A stretch of 64,000 nt of DNA from WRHT01 sp031550525 (GCA_031550525.1 JAVBON010000014.1:62001-126000); one strand, 5' to 3'; positions 7,366-16,789 are shown, counted from the first letter of the stretch. Numbers and translations are program-made. The notes: a model not told the origin generated them from the sequence alone.

Positions 7366-8343
7366 ATGAATAAAATTTTAGCCCAGGATGAAGTGGATGC
7401 CCTGTTACGAGGGCTTTCCGGCGGCAATATCGAAGCTGAAAACGATGTTGTTGACGATTCCGGCATTGTAAGTTTTGACTTGGCCAATCAAGACCGCATC
7501 ATACGCGGTCGTATGCCGGTGCTGGAAATAATAAACGACCGTTTTTCGCGCCTGTGCACAAACGCCCTTACCAACGCCGTACGCAAAAGGGTTGAGCTCA
7601 ACCCCATTTCAATAGACATGGCAAAATTTGGCGATTTCATGCGTTCCCTGCCTGTGCCTACCAGTATTAACATATTTAAAATGGACCCCCTGCGCGGCAG
7701 CGCTCTGCTTATAGTTGACGCCAGGCTTGTGTTTGCTCTGGTAGAAAACTTTTTTGGAGGCCAAGGCAGCCAGCCTAAAATCGAAGGGCGGGAGTTTACG
7801 CGCATAGAGCAGGCCATTGTTGAAAGGGTGGTCAAAATAGTACTGGCTAAAATGGAAGAATCATGGCAGCCGGTGCACGAAGTAAGCATGGAGCTGGTAC
7901 GCTCTGAAATAAACCCGCAATTTGCCGCCATTGTTCCGCCCAGTGACGTGGTTGTGGTAATAACCTTTGAAGTGGAGCTGGAAACGGCCATAGGTTCTTT
8001 TGTGCTGTGCCTGCCCTACGCCACCATAGAGCCCATACGCTCAAAACTGCACGCCAGTTTTCAAACGGAACGGCTTGAAGTGGACCATGCCTGGGTCTCG
8101 CGCCTGAAAGAAAGGATTATGGAAACACCGGTGGAAATGAAGGTGCGCTTCGGCGAGGCCAATATTACCGGCAATCAGCTTTTACGCCTGAAAGAAGGCG
8201 ACGTGATCCTGCTTGATACAGACACCGATGATCTGCTGGAAGTTACCGTGGCCGGCGTAACCAAATACTGGGCGGTTTCCGGTACCATGAAAGGAAACAA
8301 GGCCATTCAGATAATTAAAGAAGAAGAGCCCAAACAAAACTAG
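7366..8343 (+). CDS. fliM: Flagellar motor switch protein FliM
   Basis: The ATG at 7366 follows CGGGAGACTTGTC and yields the canonical N-terminus MNKILAQDEVDALL, the CheY-P-binding EIDALL-like motif. The 325-residue length is normal. The middle CheC-like domain includes GGQGSQPKIEGREFTRIEQAI. The C-terminal domain (about 245-315) is the SpoA/FliN-like fold with LRLKEGDVILLDTDT. FliM sits at the C-ring of the flagellar basal body and sets rotation direction. No other flagellar gene is in view, so it is a stand-alone copy here, followed by a sensor kinase. Confidence 0.93.
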   Translation: MNKILAQDEVDALLRGLSGGNIEAENDVVDDSGIVSFDLANQDRIIRGRMPVLEIINDRFSRLCTNALTNAVRKRVELNPISIDMAKFGDFMRSLPVPTSINIFKMDPLRGSALLIVDARLVFALVENFFGGQGSQPKIEGREFTRIEQAIVERVVKIVLAKMEESWQPVHEVSMELVRSEINPQFAAIVPPSDVVVVITFEVELETAIGSFVLCLPYATIEPIRSKLHASFQTERLEVDHAWVSRLKERIMETPVEMKVRFGEANITGNQLLRLKEGDVILLDTDTDDLLEVTVAGVTKYWAVSGTMKGNKAIQIIKEEEPKQN

Positions 8344-8480
8344 GGCTGTTTTTTCCTGACTGCCTCGCATTGCTGCGGAGCAAAGCCGGGTATGTATTCC
8401 GCCCTAAGTCCGGTTAACTGCCGAAGAACAAGAATTGTAACTATAAATGTGAATCCTACATTACAAAAATACCAAACTGA

Positions 8481-8523
8481 CAAATCAGCCCCGTGCGCAA
8501 GCAATGCATATGGGGCTGATTTG
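8481..8523. terminator. Inverted repeat between fliM and the sensor kinase
   Basis: CAAATCAGCCCC pairs perfectly with GGGGCTGATTTG (12 bp) around a 19-nt loop, followed by TATAATAAAATGTC. It is probably the fliM transcription end, although it lies 137 nt after the stop and the loop is long. Confidence 0.45.
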
Positions 8524-8630
8524 TATAATAAAATGTCTTTATGAAGCCAGTTAAAATAATTAAACCTTGAGTTATGGCTTGGCTTGCCGTATTTTAATGC
8601 TCGCCCGTAACGTCTACCAGAGCCACACGA

Positions 8631-11240
8631 ATGACCGGAAAAACATCCTCCACTTGGCGCAAGTTTCTCGCACCAATTATATACCTGCTCATTTCCGCAG
8701 CCTTGCTCGTAACAATCTCGATTTCATCATATAATAAAGTTTACCATATACTGGCGGAAAGAGCCCAGCAGGCCGACCATGCGCTCACCGCTCAAATAAG
8801 CGCGGCCATGTCGCTTTGGCTTGAGGAGCAATTGCATCTGGCCTCAATTTTCGCCAAGGCTCCAGAAATTGTAAACTATAGTAAAAATCCCTCCGACCTC
8901 CAGCTCCGGCAAGAAGCAAAAACGTATTTGGAAAGAAACCACTCCATGCTGCCGCACTTTACGCTTATAAACGTAATGTACTACCTGCCGGACCCCCAAA
9001 AGCCACTGACCATAGTGGTGGAGGGCAAGGAGACGCCCATAGGCGACGGCTGCTCCATAGTGGACTCCATAAAAAATCGCAGTGTCGGCGTTGGAGGAGA
9101 TGAATTCAGTTATATAAAGGCTGTGCGCGATGGCTCCATGGGGTTCATAAGCGAAGCAAAGCCAAACGCCATACCAGGGCTGCCCCCCATTTATATGGTT
9201 ACAGTGCCTATACACGACGAGCACGGCAAAGTGCTGGCCGCCCTCGGTTTCGGCGTAAAGCTGGAGCACTTCAACCACAAGCTGACAAACACATTTTCAA
9301 CAGCCAGACGGGTCAACCTGGAAATTATTGATGATCGCGGCTACTTTATCGTATCCAACGATCTGTCCCGTATTCTGAACAACTCCAACCAAGACGAGAG
9401 CGGTCAACTGCTTGCGCGCATCAAGACGGGCCACGGAGATGACTTTGAGTTGGAACTGCGCGGCGAGCGATATTACGCCTCATCCTCTCCGGTAAAAGTA
9501 TCTTACGATATGGCCAATGCGTGGTGGGCTGTAACTTACACCTCCACCAGCGTAATTTCGGCGGAGTTGGCGACATTACGCAATAGTCTGGCTATAATAT
9601 GCGTTGCGGCAATTTTACTAGCCGGCGCGGCCATACTTCTGGGGCGCGGTAAAAAGGGCCGCCCGCGCCCGTTGCCCGCGCGCCTGCGTCAGCGCGGCTC
9701 GGATATAATGGAACTTGCTCCCTACCCTATATTAATGCTGGAGCAAAGCGGGCTTGTTTTTGAGGCTAACGATACCATCTGCCGTAAATTGGGCTATTCC
9801 CGTCTGGAAATGATCGGGCAGCCATTGGAAAAATTTGTGGCGCCCTTGCCGGAGTTGCCAACCTCCCCCGGCTTGCAGGCCTGCCTGCCCGGAGCCTGTA
9901 AAGGCATACACAAACGAGGGCATGAAGTTGCCTTGTTGTACGATATTTGCCCCGGCGAAAACGGACAGTACATATTGTTTATGCGCCCCGCGCCTGAAAA
10001 TGCCGTAGCCGGTAAAAACCAGGCCGTATCGGGAAGTATATTGGAATCGTTGCGTGAAGCCGAGCGCCTGCGTCTGGGCGCCGAGAGAGCCAATAACGCC
10101 AAAAGCGAGTTTCTGGCAACCATGAGCCACGAAATTCGTACCCCGTTAAACGCCATAATAGGCATGTCCCACCTCATGCTCCAGCAAAATATGAATGCCT
10201 CGGCCGGGCAGTATGCTAAAAAAATATACAATGCGGGGCAGTCGCTACTTGGCATTGTAAATAGTGTGCTTGATTTTTCCAAAATAGACGCGGGGAAAAT
10301 GCATCTGGAGACAGCCCCTTTCAATTTGCGCGATAGCCTGGAAAATGTGGCTTCCATATTCCAGCCGCAATTGGAGGCCAAAGGCCTTAGCTTTGAGGCA
10401 ATTTGCGATGAAAATGTGCCGGATGCTTTGGTGGGTGACGCTTTGCGGCTGGAACAGGTAATTACAAACCTGCTGGGCAATGCCATAAAATTTACAGACA
10501 AGGGCGGCATTACCCTGCGCGTGGCTCTGGATAAAACCGACGCCTCAGGGTGCGTTTTACGTTTTGTTCTGCGCGATACCGGCATAGGCATGAGCGAAGA
10601 AGAAGCCAGCCGCCTTTTTCGCGCCTTCTCGCAGGGGGATGTTTCGGTAACCCGTAAATATGGCGGCACCGGCCTGGGCCTTGTAATAACCAAGAGTCTG
10701 GTTGAGCTTATGGAAGGAAAAATCGGCCTCAAAAGCATGCCGGGGCACGGTACCGATTTTATATTCACAGCCCGCTTCATTATGCGCGAGCAAGCCGAAG
10801 ATACCCCGCAAACGCCTTTGGCCCGCATGGATTATACGCCAGATTATGGCAATATCCTGCAGGGTAAAACCGTGCTGTTGGTTGAAGACAACATGATCAA
10901 CCAAGATGTTGCGGCGGAACTGCTTGAAGGCGCGGGGGTCAAAACCGTTATTGCCGAGAATGGTTCCGTGGCGGTGCAATTGCTTTCCAACCCCGCCCAC
11001 GGTTTCAATTTGGTGCTTATGGATTTACAAATGCCGGTGATGGATGGATACGAGGCCACGCGCAATATCCGTTTACAGCCCCATAACTTTAATCTGCCTA
11101 TAATAGCCATGACGGCCCACGCCATGAACAGCGAGCGGGAACGCTGCCTTGCCACAGGCATGAACGACCACCTGAGCAAACCCATTGATGTGGAACAGTT
11201 GTACCGCACTTTGGCCTGCTGGCTGGCCAAAAGCAATTAG
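8631..11240 (+). CDS. Hybrid sensor histidine kinase with periplasmic Cache domain
   Basis: This 869-residue protein has an N-terminal membrane helix (about 13-32), a periplasmic double-Cache-like sensor (about 40-310) and a second helix (about 318-336). A PAS domain follows (about 360-450), then a HisKA box with phospho-His500 in SHEIRTPLN. The HATPase part has GDALRLEQVITNLLGNAIKFT, DTGIGM and GGTGLGL. The C-terminal receiver has Asp798 in LVLMDLQMPVMDG. It is an inner-membrane phosphorelay kinase, probably sensing a small extracellular ligand. No cognate output regulator is adjacent, so signal leaves through the receiver or an unlinked Hpt protein. The start ATG has a weak ribosome-binding site. 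Confidence 0.9.
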   Translation: MTGKTSSTWRKFLAPIIYLLISAALLVTISISSYNKVYHILAERAQQADHALTAQISAAMSLWLEEQLHLASIFAKAPEIVNYSKNPSDLQLRQEAKTYLERNHSMLPHFTLINVMYYLPDPQKPLTIVVEGKETPIGDGCSIVDSIKNRSVGVGGDEFSYIKAVRDGSMGFISEAKPNAIPGLPPIYMVTVPIHDEHGKVLAALGFGVKLEHFNHKLTNTFSTARRVNLEIIDDRGYFIVSNDLSRILNNSNQDESGQLLARIKTGHGDDFELELRGERYYASSSPVKVSYDMANAWWAVTYTSTSVISAELATLRNSLAIICVAAILLAGAAILLGRGKKGRPRPLPARLRQRGSDIMELAPYPILMLEQSGLVFEANDTICRKLGYSRLEMIGQPLEKFVAPLPELPTSPGLQACLPGACKGIHKRGHEVALLYDICPGENGQYILFMRPAPENAVAGKNQAVSGSILESLREAERLRLGAERANNAKSEFLATMSHEIRTPLNAIIGMSHLMLQQNMNASAGQYAKKIYNAGQSLLGIVNSVLDFSKIDAGKMHLETAPFNLRDSLENVASIFQPQLEAKGLSFEAICDENVPDALVGDALRLEQVITNLLGNAIKFTDKGGITLRVALDKTDASGCVLRFVLRDTGIGMSEEEASRLFRAFSQGDVSVTRKYGGTGLGLVITKSLVELMEGKIGLKSMPGHGTDFIFTARFIMREQAEDTPQTPLARMDYTPDYGNILQGKTVLLVEDNMINQDVAAELLEGAGVKTVIAENGSVAVQLLSNPAHGFNLVLMDLQMPVMDGYEATRNIRLQPHNFNLPIIAMTAHAMNSERERCLATGMNDHLSKPIDVEQLYRTLACWLAKSN

Positions 11241-11491
11241 CTAAAGCTTCGCGCCGTATCGCGCGCAGTGCCGTAAACAGCCTTAATCCCGATTTCAAAT
11301 TCAGCGGCAAACTCTTTCCTGCCAAAGCTGCGGGCAGGTTGGCTCACGCCGTATTGCGGGCTAGCAGACCGGCATGCGCATAAGTAGCGCCTATTCTAAA
11401 AAAACCGCTTGGCCGTTGTTTTTACCTGTGCCTGGTGCGGCCTTACATAACCTGAAACGGGCCTTTTACAATATTGCGGGTAACCTGCGCA
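11241..11491. other. Intergenic region after the sensor kinase
   Basis: About 250 bp (part of a 322-bp gap) without a supported gene. No clear terminator was found, and the sequence has the base composition of a decayed coding stretch. Confidence 0.3.
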
Positions 11492-11547
11492 TTGACACAG
11501 AGATGCATTGCAAGTAGTGTTACGAAAATCAAATTTGTAACACTACT
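11492..11547 (+). promoter_or_regulatory. Promoter with palindromic operator upstream of the FmdE-ABC operon
   Basis: TTGACA (11492-11497) is followed after 17 bp by TAGTGT. AGTAGTGTTAC (11513-11523) and GTAACACTACT (11537-11547) form an 11-bp perfect inverted repeat with a 13-nt spacer that covers the -10 box. Repression by a dimeric regulator is the natural reading; a mRNA hairpin is the alternative. The regulator is not identifiable from the window. Confidence 0.6.
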
Positions 11548-11562
11548 CTCGCAGAGGTACAT

Positions 11563-12105
11563 ATGCAAAATGCGTCTGAAGCTTGGAAAAAAGTGGTTGA
11601 ATTTCACGGCCATGCCTGCCCCGGTCTGGCTGTTGGTTTTCGTATCGCTTGCGCGGCGGCGGACTTTTTAGACATACAGGATCGCTCGCATGACGAAGAA
11701 TTGCTGTGTATTACAGAAACCGACGCCTGCGGCGTTGACGCGGTGCAAATGCTGCTTGGCTGTTCTTTGGGCAAAGGCAACCTCATGCTCAAACTGCGCG
11801 GCAAAGACGCCATGACCTTTGTACATCGCCCTACAGGCAAGGCCTGCCGCATAATATGGGAAAAAAACAAACCAGGCCTGCCTAAAACCCGCGCTGAAAT
11901 GCTGGATTTTATCCTGTCGGACGCCGGTAAAAACTACTGCAAACTAACTGAAATACCCGTGCCGGATCTGCCCCCGGCCTTTATTACATCATCCCATGCC
12001 TGCGCCAAATGTGGCGAGCCCACGGCCGAGCACATGCTCCTTTCCCTCGGCGGCGAAAAATACTGCCGCGACTGCGCCCCGCAGGTTTCAAGAATTATAC
12101 TGTAA
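11563..12105 (+). CDS. FmdE-family protein
   Basis: This 180-residue protein opens with VVEFHGHACPGLAVGFR, the diagnostic F-H-G-H-x-C-P-G motif of the FmdE (formylmethanofuran dehydrogenase subunit E-like) family. It continues with TETDACGVDAVQMLLGCSLGKGN, also typical. A C-terminal zinc-ribbon-like element CAKCGE...YCRDC (about 147-173) completes it. FmdE proteins in non-methanogens are often linked to molybdate/tungstate or iron-type ABC importers and have no proven enzymatic role. Here it leads an operon with such an importer; the binding-protein gene starts 15 nt downstream. GCAGAGGTAC is the ribosome-binding region. Confidence 0.85.
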   Translation: MQNASEAWKKVVEFHGHACPGLAVGFRIACAAADFLDIQDRSHDEELLCITETDACGVDAVQMLLGCSLGKGNLMLKLRGKDAMTFVHRPTGKACRIIWEKNKPGLPKTRAEMLDFILSDAGKNYCKLTEIPVPDLPPAFITSSHACAKCGEPTAEHMLLSLGGEKYCRDCAPQVSRIIL

Positions 12106-12120
12106 AAGGAAGACAGATAC

Positions 12121-13305
12121 ATGCAAAAGAGCATTCACACGGCGTTTTTATTGTTCTTTTACGTCCTTTTCGCCTTTTGCTGCGCAGCTCAGGCGGCAAC
12201 CGTAACGGACATGCGCGGAGTGCAGGTGAAACTGCCGGATAATATACAGCGCGTAGCCACCATAGACGACGGTTTTGTGGAAGGCGTAATGACCAACCTT
12301 GGAGTCATTGACAAGGTGGAGGTAATCGGCTCCTGGTCAATGAAGCGTGATTACAAATACGATTTTGAAGGGGCTGATGGCGCAACCTGGCAGCACCGTG
12401 GCTGGAACACCATGAAGCTTCTGCACCCTTGGCTGGATGAAAAAATCTGCATAAACTCCCCGCAAGGCAATATCATCAACTTTGAGGCTCTGGCCAAGGC
12501 CGCGCCCGACGTGCTCATTTTGCGCGTGGGCGACTGCACCGTATCAGCGGGCGATAAAAATGCGGTGGACAGAACCATAAATACCATCGAGGCTCTCGGC
12601 ATTCCATTGGTGGTAATCTATGCCCCTACCTGGTACAAAAGCCCGAATCTCGCCACCATGCGCGATGAGGCCGCCGTCATAGGCGCCGTGTTCGGGCGGC
12701 CGGACCAGGCCGCTCAATTGCTGGACAGCCTGGCCGCAACCGAACAGCAAATCCGCAAAAAAACCGCCGATATTCCAGCGGACAAAAAAACCCGCGTGCT
12801 GCTCTTGGGGCTGGACCCTAACGTGCGCCAGCAAGGGGCCTCTGGCCGCGTATGGGGGGTTGATACGTCGGAATCGTACATAGTGGAACAGGTGGCCGGG
12901 GCAGTTAACGCCTTTCGCGGCGCAGGCAGCGGCGTCCCCCTTAGCGCGGAACAAATTTATGCCCTGGACCCTGACGTGATTATACTTCCCACCTATAACG
13001 GCTACCACCCCCCGCGCGAGCTTTATGAAGCGCCCTACTACCAGTTGCTGAGCGAATTGCGCGCTGTAAAGGAAAAACGCGTTTACGCCATGCCCTGGTC
13101 GCCAATGAACTGCGCCCGGCGCATTGAATACCCCCTGGACATGCTTATTATCGCCAAAGCCGCTTATCCGGACAGGTTTAAAGAGATAAATGTATACAAC
13201 CACGCGCTGGAACTGTACAAACGCGCCTATCACGTTGATGGGGACACGGCCCGCGCCCTGCGCACCACCCAACTGCTGGACTGGATGAAAGACATTGATT
13301 TTTGA
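12121..13305 (+). CDS. ABC-transporter substrate-binding protein (BtuF/FhuD class)
   Basis: Following AAAAGGAAGACAG, this 394-residue protein starts with a cleavable signal (hydrophobic FLLFFYVLFAFCCA, then AQAA). Next comes VTDMRGVQVKLPDNIQRVATI, the first strand of class III (TroA/BtuF-like) periplasmic binding proteins. EALAKAAPDVLILR and YALDPDVIILPTYNGY are the two lobe-end motifs. The mature protein would be periplasmic and deliver its ligand to the permease encoded next. Pairing with FmdE makes molybdate, tungstate or an iron complex plausible ligands. This is inference, since the MolA-like binding residues were not verified. Confidence 0.8.
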   Translation: MQKSIHTAFLLFFYVLFAFCCAAQAATVTDMRGVQVKLPDNIQRVATIDDGFVEGVMTNLGVIDKVEVIGSWSMKRDYKYDFEGADGATWQHRGWNTMKLLHPWLDEKICINSPQGNIINFEALAKAAPDVLILRVGDCTVSAGDKNAVDRTINTIEALGIPLVVIYAPTWYKSPNLATMRDEAAVIGAVFGRPDQAAQLLDSLAATEQQIRKKTADIPADKKTRVLLLGLDPNVRQQGASGRVWGVDTSESYIVEQVAGAVNAFRGAGSGVPLSAEQIYALDPDVIILPTYNGYHPPRELYEAPYYQLLSELRAVKEKRVYAMPWSPMNCARRIEYPLDMLIIAKAAYPDRFKEINVYNHALELYKRAYHVDGDTARALRTTQLLDWMKDIDF

Positions 13306-13318
13306 TAAACAAGACCGC

Positions 13319-14335
13319 ATGCGCCCTGCAATAGTGCTGGCCATACTCGGCCTGTTTTTGCTCTGCGCGCTGGGGCTGGGGCTGGTTGCCGGCGAGTACC
13401 GCCTTACTGCGGCGCAGGCCTTTGATGTGCTGTTTCTTAAACTCTTCGGGACAACATTGCTCACTGACGCTCCCCTGCCCAAAATGCACGAGGTGATTGT
13501 CTGGAACATACGCGCACCGCGCCTTTTGGTGGCGGCGCTTTCCGGCGTGGCGCTGGCCTCCGCCGGTTCGGCCTACCAAGGGTGCTTCCGCAACCCGCTG
13601 GTGGAGCCTTTTATTTTGGGAGTTTCTTCCGGCGCGGCCTTTGGCGCGGCTTTAGCCATTGTGTTGCCGCATATTTTTCCATCAACGCAGCTCACGGCCT
13701 TTGTTTTTGGCCTGTCCGCCGTGGCTCTGGCCTGCGGCGTGGCCCGCCGCAAAGGGCACACCCCGCCAATGGCTCTGGTTTTGTCCGGCATTGTCATCGG
13801 CTCGCTTTTCACCGCCCTGCTGGGCATTATGAAGTACGCTGCCTCTGATGCCCAGCTAAGGGACATAACCTTTTGGATGATGGGCGGGTTTTACTACTCC
13901 ACCTGGCGCGACGCCGCCATACTGGCCGTTGTTGTGCTGCCCTGTTTTGCGGGTTTGTTCCTGTTTGGCTGGCGTCTTAACCTGCTCTCGCTGGGCGACG
14001 ACGAGGCCAAAAGCCTTGGCATAAACCCTTCTGCCTCGCGTATGGCCATTATCTTTCTGGCAACTCTGGCGGCGGCCACCTGTGTAGCCACTGCGGGAAT
14101 AATAGCCTGGGTGGGGCTTATGATGCCGCATGCCGCCCGCCTTATGCTGGGGCCGGACAACCGCCTTGGCCTGCCTGCCGCCGCGCTTATGGGCGCGGCC
14201 TACCTGCTGGTGTGCGACACGCTGGCGCGCACCCTTACAGGCGCTGAAATACCCATAGCCATTGTAGCCTCGCTGCTTGGCGGCCCTTACCTGCTGTGGC
14301 TTTTGCGAAGCCGGGGGAGAGACGTTTATGAGTAG
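13319..14335 (+). CDS. FecCD-family ABC transporter permease
   Basis: The ATG at 13319 was preferred; an alternative TTG at 13295 overlaps the preceding gene. The 338-residue protein has about ten membrane helices and the FecCD hallmarks: IRAPRLLVAALSGVALASAGSAYQ, NPLVEPFILGVSSGAAFGAA, and GIIAWVGLMMPHAARLMLGPDNR, which contacts the ATPase. It closes with GGPYLLWLLR. It acts as a homodimer in the inner membrane. The start is 13 nt after the binding-protein stop and the ATPase gene overlaps its end, confirming a single operon. Confidence 0.88.
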   Translation: MRPAIVLAILGLFLLCALGLGLVAGEYRLTAAQAFDVLFLKLFGTTLLTDAPLPKMHEVIVWNIRAPRLLVAALSGVALASAGSAYQGCFRNPLVEPFILGVSSGAAFGAALAIVLPHIFPSTQLTAFVFGLSAVALACGVARRKGHTPPMALVLSGIVIGSLFTALLGIMKYAASDAQLRDITFWMMGGFYYSTWRDAAILAVVVLPCFAGLFLFGWRLNLLSLGDDEAKSLGINPSASRMAIIFLATLAAATCVATAGIIAWVGLMMPHAARLMLGPDNRLGLPAAALMGAAYLLVCDTLARTLTGAEIPIAIVASLLGGPYLLWLLRSRGRDVYE

Positions 14336-15107
14336 CGCCGGGTCCTTCTTTTATGGGCGCGATATTTGCGCCTGTTACAGCCGCGAGCAGGTGCTGAAAA
14401 ACGTCTCTTTCGCGGTGGAACGCGGCAGCCTGTGCGGCCTGTTGGGACCGAACGGAGCGGGGAAAAGCACACTGTTCAAGTGCTGCATGAACTTTATAAA
14501 TAAAATATCAGGCGAAATAAGCGTGCAAGGCGTAAAAACCTTGGGCCGTCCGCCTGCGGAGCTGGCCAGGCTTATAGCCTATGTGCCGCAGGAGCACAGG
14601 CATGCCTTTGCCTTTAGCGTGCGCGAGTTGGTAAGTATGGGGCGCAACCCGCGCATGGGCGCGGCCCTGCGTCTCTCCACCGCCGACCACGCCATGGTGG
14701 ATTCAGCCCTTGAAAAAATGGGCATAACCCACTTGGCCGGCCGCCCCGTAAACAGCCTGAGCGGCGGGCAGCGCCAGCTTACGCTCATAGCCCGCGCTCT
14801 GGCGCAGGAAGCGCCGCTTATGCTGCTGGACGAGCCCACCGCCTCGCTGGATTTCAGCAATCAGATTATAGTATGGCGTGCCCTGCGCGCCCTTGCCGCC
14901 ACGGGCATAACCATACTGGTGTGCTGCCACGACCCCAACCATATAATGTGGTTTTGCGACCAGGTGCTGGTAATGAGCCAAGGTGAAATTATCATGCAAT
15001 CCACCCCCGGTGAGATAAGTAAAAGCTGCCTGCTGGCCGACGTATATGGCGAAAAACTGCTCTGTGGCGCCATGAACGGCCGCCCTGTGATTTATCCGGC
15101 ACTATAA
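14328..15107 (+). CDS. ABC transporter ATP-binding protein (FecE/BtuD class)
   Basis: The ATG at 14328 overlaps the permease stop codon, indicating translational coupling. The 259-residue protein has Walker A GPNGAGKST, signature LSGGQRQL, Walker B LMLLDEPTASLD and the switch His in CCHDPNH. The early residues SFFYGRDICACYSREQVLKNVSF form the usual ATP-binding beta domain. It powers the importer with the upstream permease and binding protein. A ligand inference as for the binding protein applies. No terminator is obvious directly after it. Confidence 0.88.
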   Translation: MSSAGSFFYGRDICACYSREQVLKNVSFAVERGSLCGLLGPNGAGKSTLFKCCMNFINKISGEISVQGVKTLGRPPAELARLIAYVPQEHRHAFAFSVRELVSMGRNPRMGAALRLSTADHAMVDSALEKMGITHLAGRPVNSLSGGQRQLTLIARALAQEAPLMLLDEPTASLDFSNQIIVWRALRALAATGITILVCCHDPNHIMWFCDQVLVMSQGEIIMQSTPGEISKSCLLADVYGEKLLCGAMNGRPVIYPAL

Positions 15108-15446
15108 CGGGAATAAAAGCAGAACGGACGAAGCCGGATTTATAAGATCCGGGCGCTGCCGCATGACCCGCAAGGTGTAGCTCGCGCCATAAAAGCCCAA
15201 CAGTTTTTGGCTTGAGAGTTATACAACGGGCAGGACCGCAGAGTTGCTAATTTTGAGCCCCTTGCCCCGTAACTAGCTAAACTTGGGTTTAGCGACTTAA
15301 ATTTGGCATCTGGCACGCAACACCAGCGCGGCTTTTATTATCTACCCTCTCACCTCATCGGCCCCATTGCGGTCAAAAATGCTTTTGCCTATACTAACCG
15401 TACACGGCTGCCACATAAATACACACTGCCGTTCGAGGAGAAAACC
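15108..15446. other. Intergenic region, 339 bp
   Basis: No gene supported. A weak 6-bp inverted repeat (CCGGAT...ATCCGG near 15132-15150) could end the ABC operon. The last 20 nt carry the ribosome-binding site of the next gene. Confidence 0.35.
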
Positions 15447-16010
15447 ATGTCAAAAGTGCTGATAATCAGTTGCAGCTATAGAAAAAACAGCAACTCGCGC
15501 GAATTGGCGGAACAAGCCGCCGCCGGAGCGCGTGAAAAAGGCCATGATGTTACTATGACCGATATATCCAAATTGCAGATCAACCCATGCCATGGGTGCG
15601 AGGCCTGCCTTTCCGGCAAAAAACAGTGCGTGCAAAAAGACGGCATGCAAGAGCTTTACCCCCTGTTGCGCGAGGCGGAAGCTGTTTTGTTCGCCGCTCC
15701 AATATACTGGTTTGATATGCCCGCGCAGATGAAAGCGGTAATTGACCGCAGCTTCGCCATAGCAGTGCCCACGGAGGAAGGCCGGCCCAGCCTGTTCGCC
15801 TCCAAAAAAATAGGGGCATTGTTCACTTATGGAGGCGATGACGTATTTGACTCCGGCTGCGTCAACGCCATTCGCACATTGCAGGATATATGCTCCTACA
15901 CCTGCGCAACCTGGGCAGGGGCTGTGTATGACACGGCTTCGGAAGCTGGAGCGATAAAAAGCCATGCCGGGGCGCTGCAAAAAGCCAAGGCCTTTGGCGC
16001 AAGCCTGTAA
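15447..16010 (+). CDS. Iron-sulfur flavoprotein-type NADPH-dependent FMN reductase
   Basis: The ATG at 15447 follows CGAGGAGAAAACC. The 187-residue flavodoxin-fold protein has the phosphate-binding loop SCSYRKNSNSRELA (residues about 7-20). It also has NPCHGCEACLSGKKQC, a C-x2-C-x2-C-x(5-6)-C cluster motif of the iron-sulfur flavoprotein family, and FAAPIYWFDMPAQMKAVIDR, the FMN-contacting segment. Such proteins shuttle electrons between ferredoxin or NAD(P)H and small acceptors such as O2 or peroxide. The start was moved in from a longer open frame for lack of upstream signals. The gene is alone. Confidence 0.82.
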   Translation: MSKVLIISCSYRKNSNSRELAEQAAAGAREKGHDVTMTDISKLQINPCHGCEACLSGKKQCVQKDGMQELYPLLREAEAVLFAAPIYWFDMPAQMKAVIDRSFAIAVPTEEGRPSLFASKKIGALFTYGGDDVFDSGCVNAIRTLQDICSYTCATWAGAVYDTASEAGAIKSHAGALQKAKAFGASL

Positions 16011-16257
16011 GCCATCCCATTTATTCTGGTTTGCAAGTTCCGCAGGTTTTGCCGCGCGGAACTTTTTTACGCATGGTGAAAGACAAGCTCATAATTATAC
16101 AATGGCGATATCGACACGATATTGTCATCAGGCGTGCGAATGCTGCGGCTCTTATCTGGCGCATAACCCGTGGAGGAACGAAGCTGTATTTGTTAATTTA
16201 ATTGCCAATATTAATTATAGGCGCTGACGAGTTCAGACGTAAAAAGTATAGGAAAAA

Positions 16258-16299
16258 GTACAATGCCCCCGCTTCGCCCAAAAAGCGGGGGCATTGTAC
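16258..16299 (-). terminator. 17-bp perfect hairpin with minus-strand T tract
   Basis: GTACAATGCCCCCGCTT pairs without mismatch to AAGCGGGGGCATTGTAC around an 8-nt loop. Read on the minus strand, the stem is followed by TTTTTCC, so it is a canonical intrinsic terminator for minus-strand transcription, although no minus-strand gene is visible upstream of it. Confidence 0.7.
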
Positions 16300-16459
16300 A
16301 GTAAGCCCGTGGAAGGAGGCTTGTATATTTTTTCACTTAACGCAAATCGAACATATACAAAGTTAAACAAAAACTCAATAAGCAGGTTGAAGAAAGAGCA
16401 GGTTTCATAAAAAAAATTACATTCAAATAAAATACAATTAAAATAAATAATTATATTAT

Positions 16460-16498
16460 ATATGCATGAATAGAGCATTGTGACCATGCATATTTTTT
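16460..16498 (+). terminator. Terminator-like hairpin in the AT-rich gap
   Basis: ATATGCATG pairs with CATGCATAT (16-nt loop) and is followed by TTTTT. It could be the 3' end of a short transcript. Confidence 0.4.
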
Positions 16499-16789
16499 GA
16501 GCAAAAAAACACTTTAAGTACTTTCCAACACTACAAGGCGGCGCCAGCACGATTGAACCGAGCAAATACGTTAGCCAGAGGCTGCAGCTTGGGCAGGCGT
16601 GACAGACGCCAAATTGGCCCTTGCGTCTAATAAGCAACAAAAACTGTGTGCTAAATAACACAGTTCGGTTAAACCGGCACAAAAAAGACACAAAAACTTT
16701 TTAAATAAACCGTGCAATTACATAATGTTATCCATAAAAAGCATCGTGGCACCATTTTTGCATATCTAGGAACAGAAATGGAGAACGCC

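Larger units (their letters stand above)
16011..16789. other. 780-bp AT-rich region upstream of lpxC
   Basis: No protein-coding gene is supported; the longest open frame (minus strand, 152 codons) is rich in Phe, Cys and Tyr, as AT-rich noise would be. The region holds a 17-bp perfect hairpin at 16258-16299 and a terminator-like hairpin at 16460-16498. A third hairpin, AACTGTGT/ACACAGTT, lies near 16649-16672. A small RNA gene between these hairpins is possible but not demonstrated. Confidence 0.45.

Noticed and set aside
7063..7369. Overlapping short plus-strand frames before fliM
   Set aside because: No ribosome-binding site or family features; likely part of the fliM leader.
16233..16691. 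152-codon minus-strand frame rich in Phe and Cys
   Set aside because: AT-rich noise; it overlaps a perfect hairpin and has no signal for translation.
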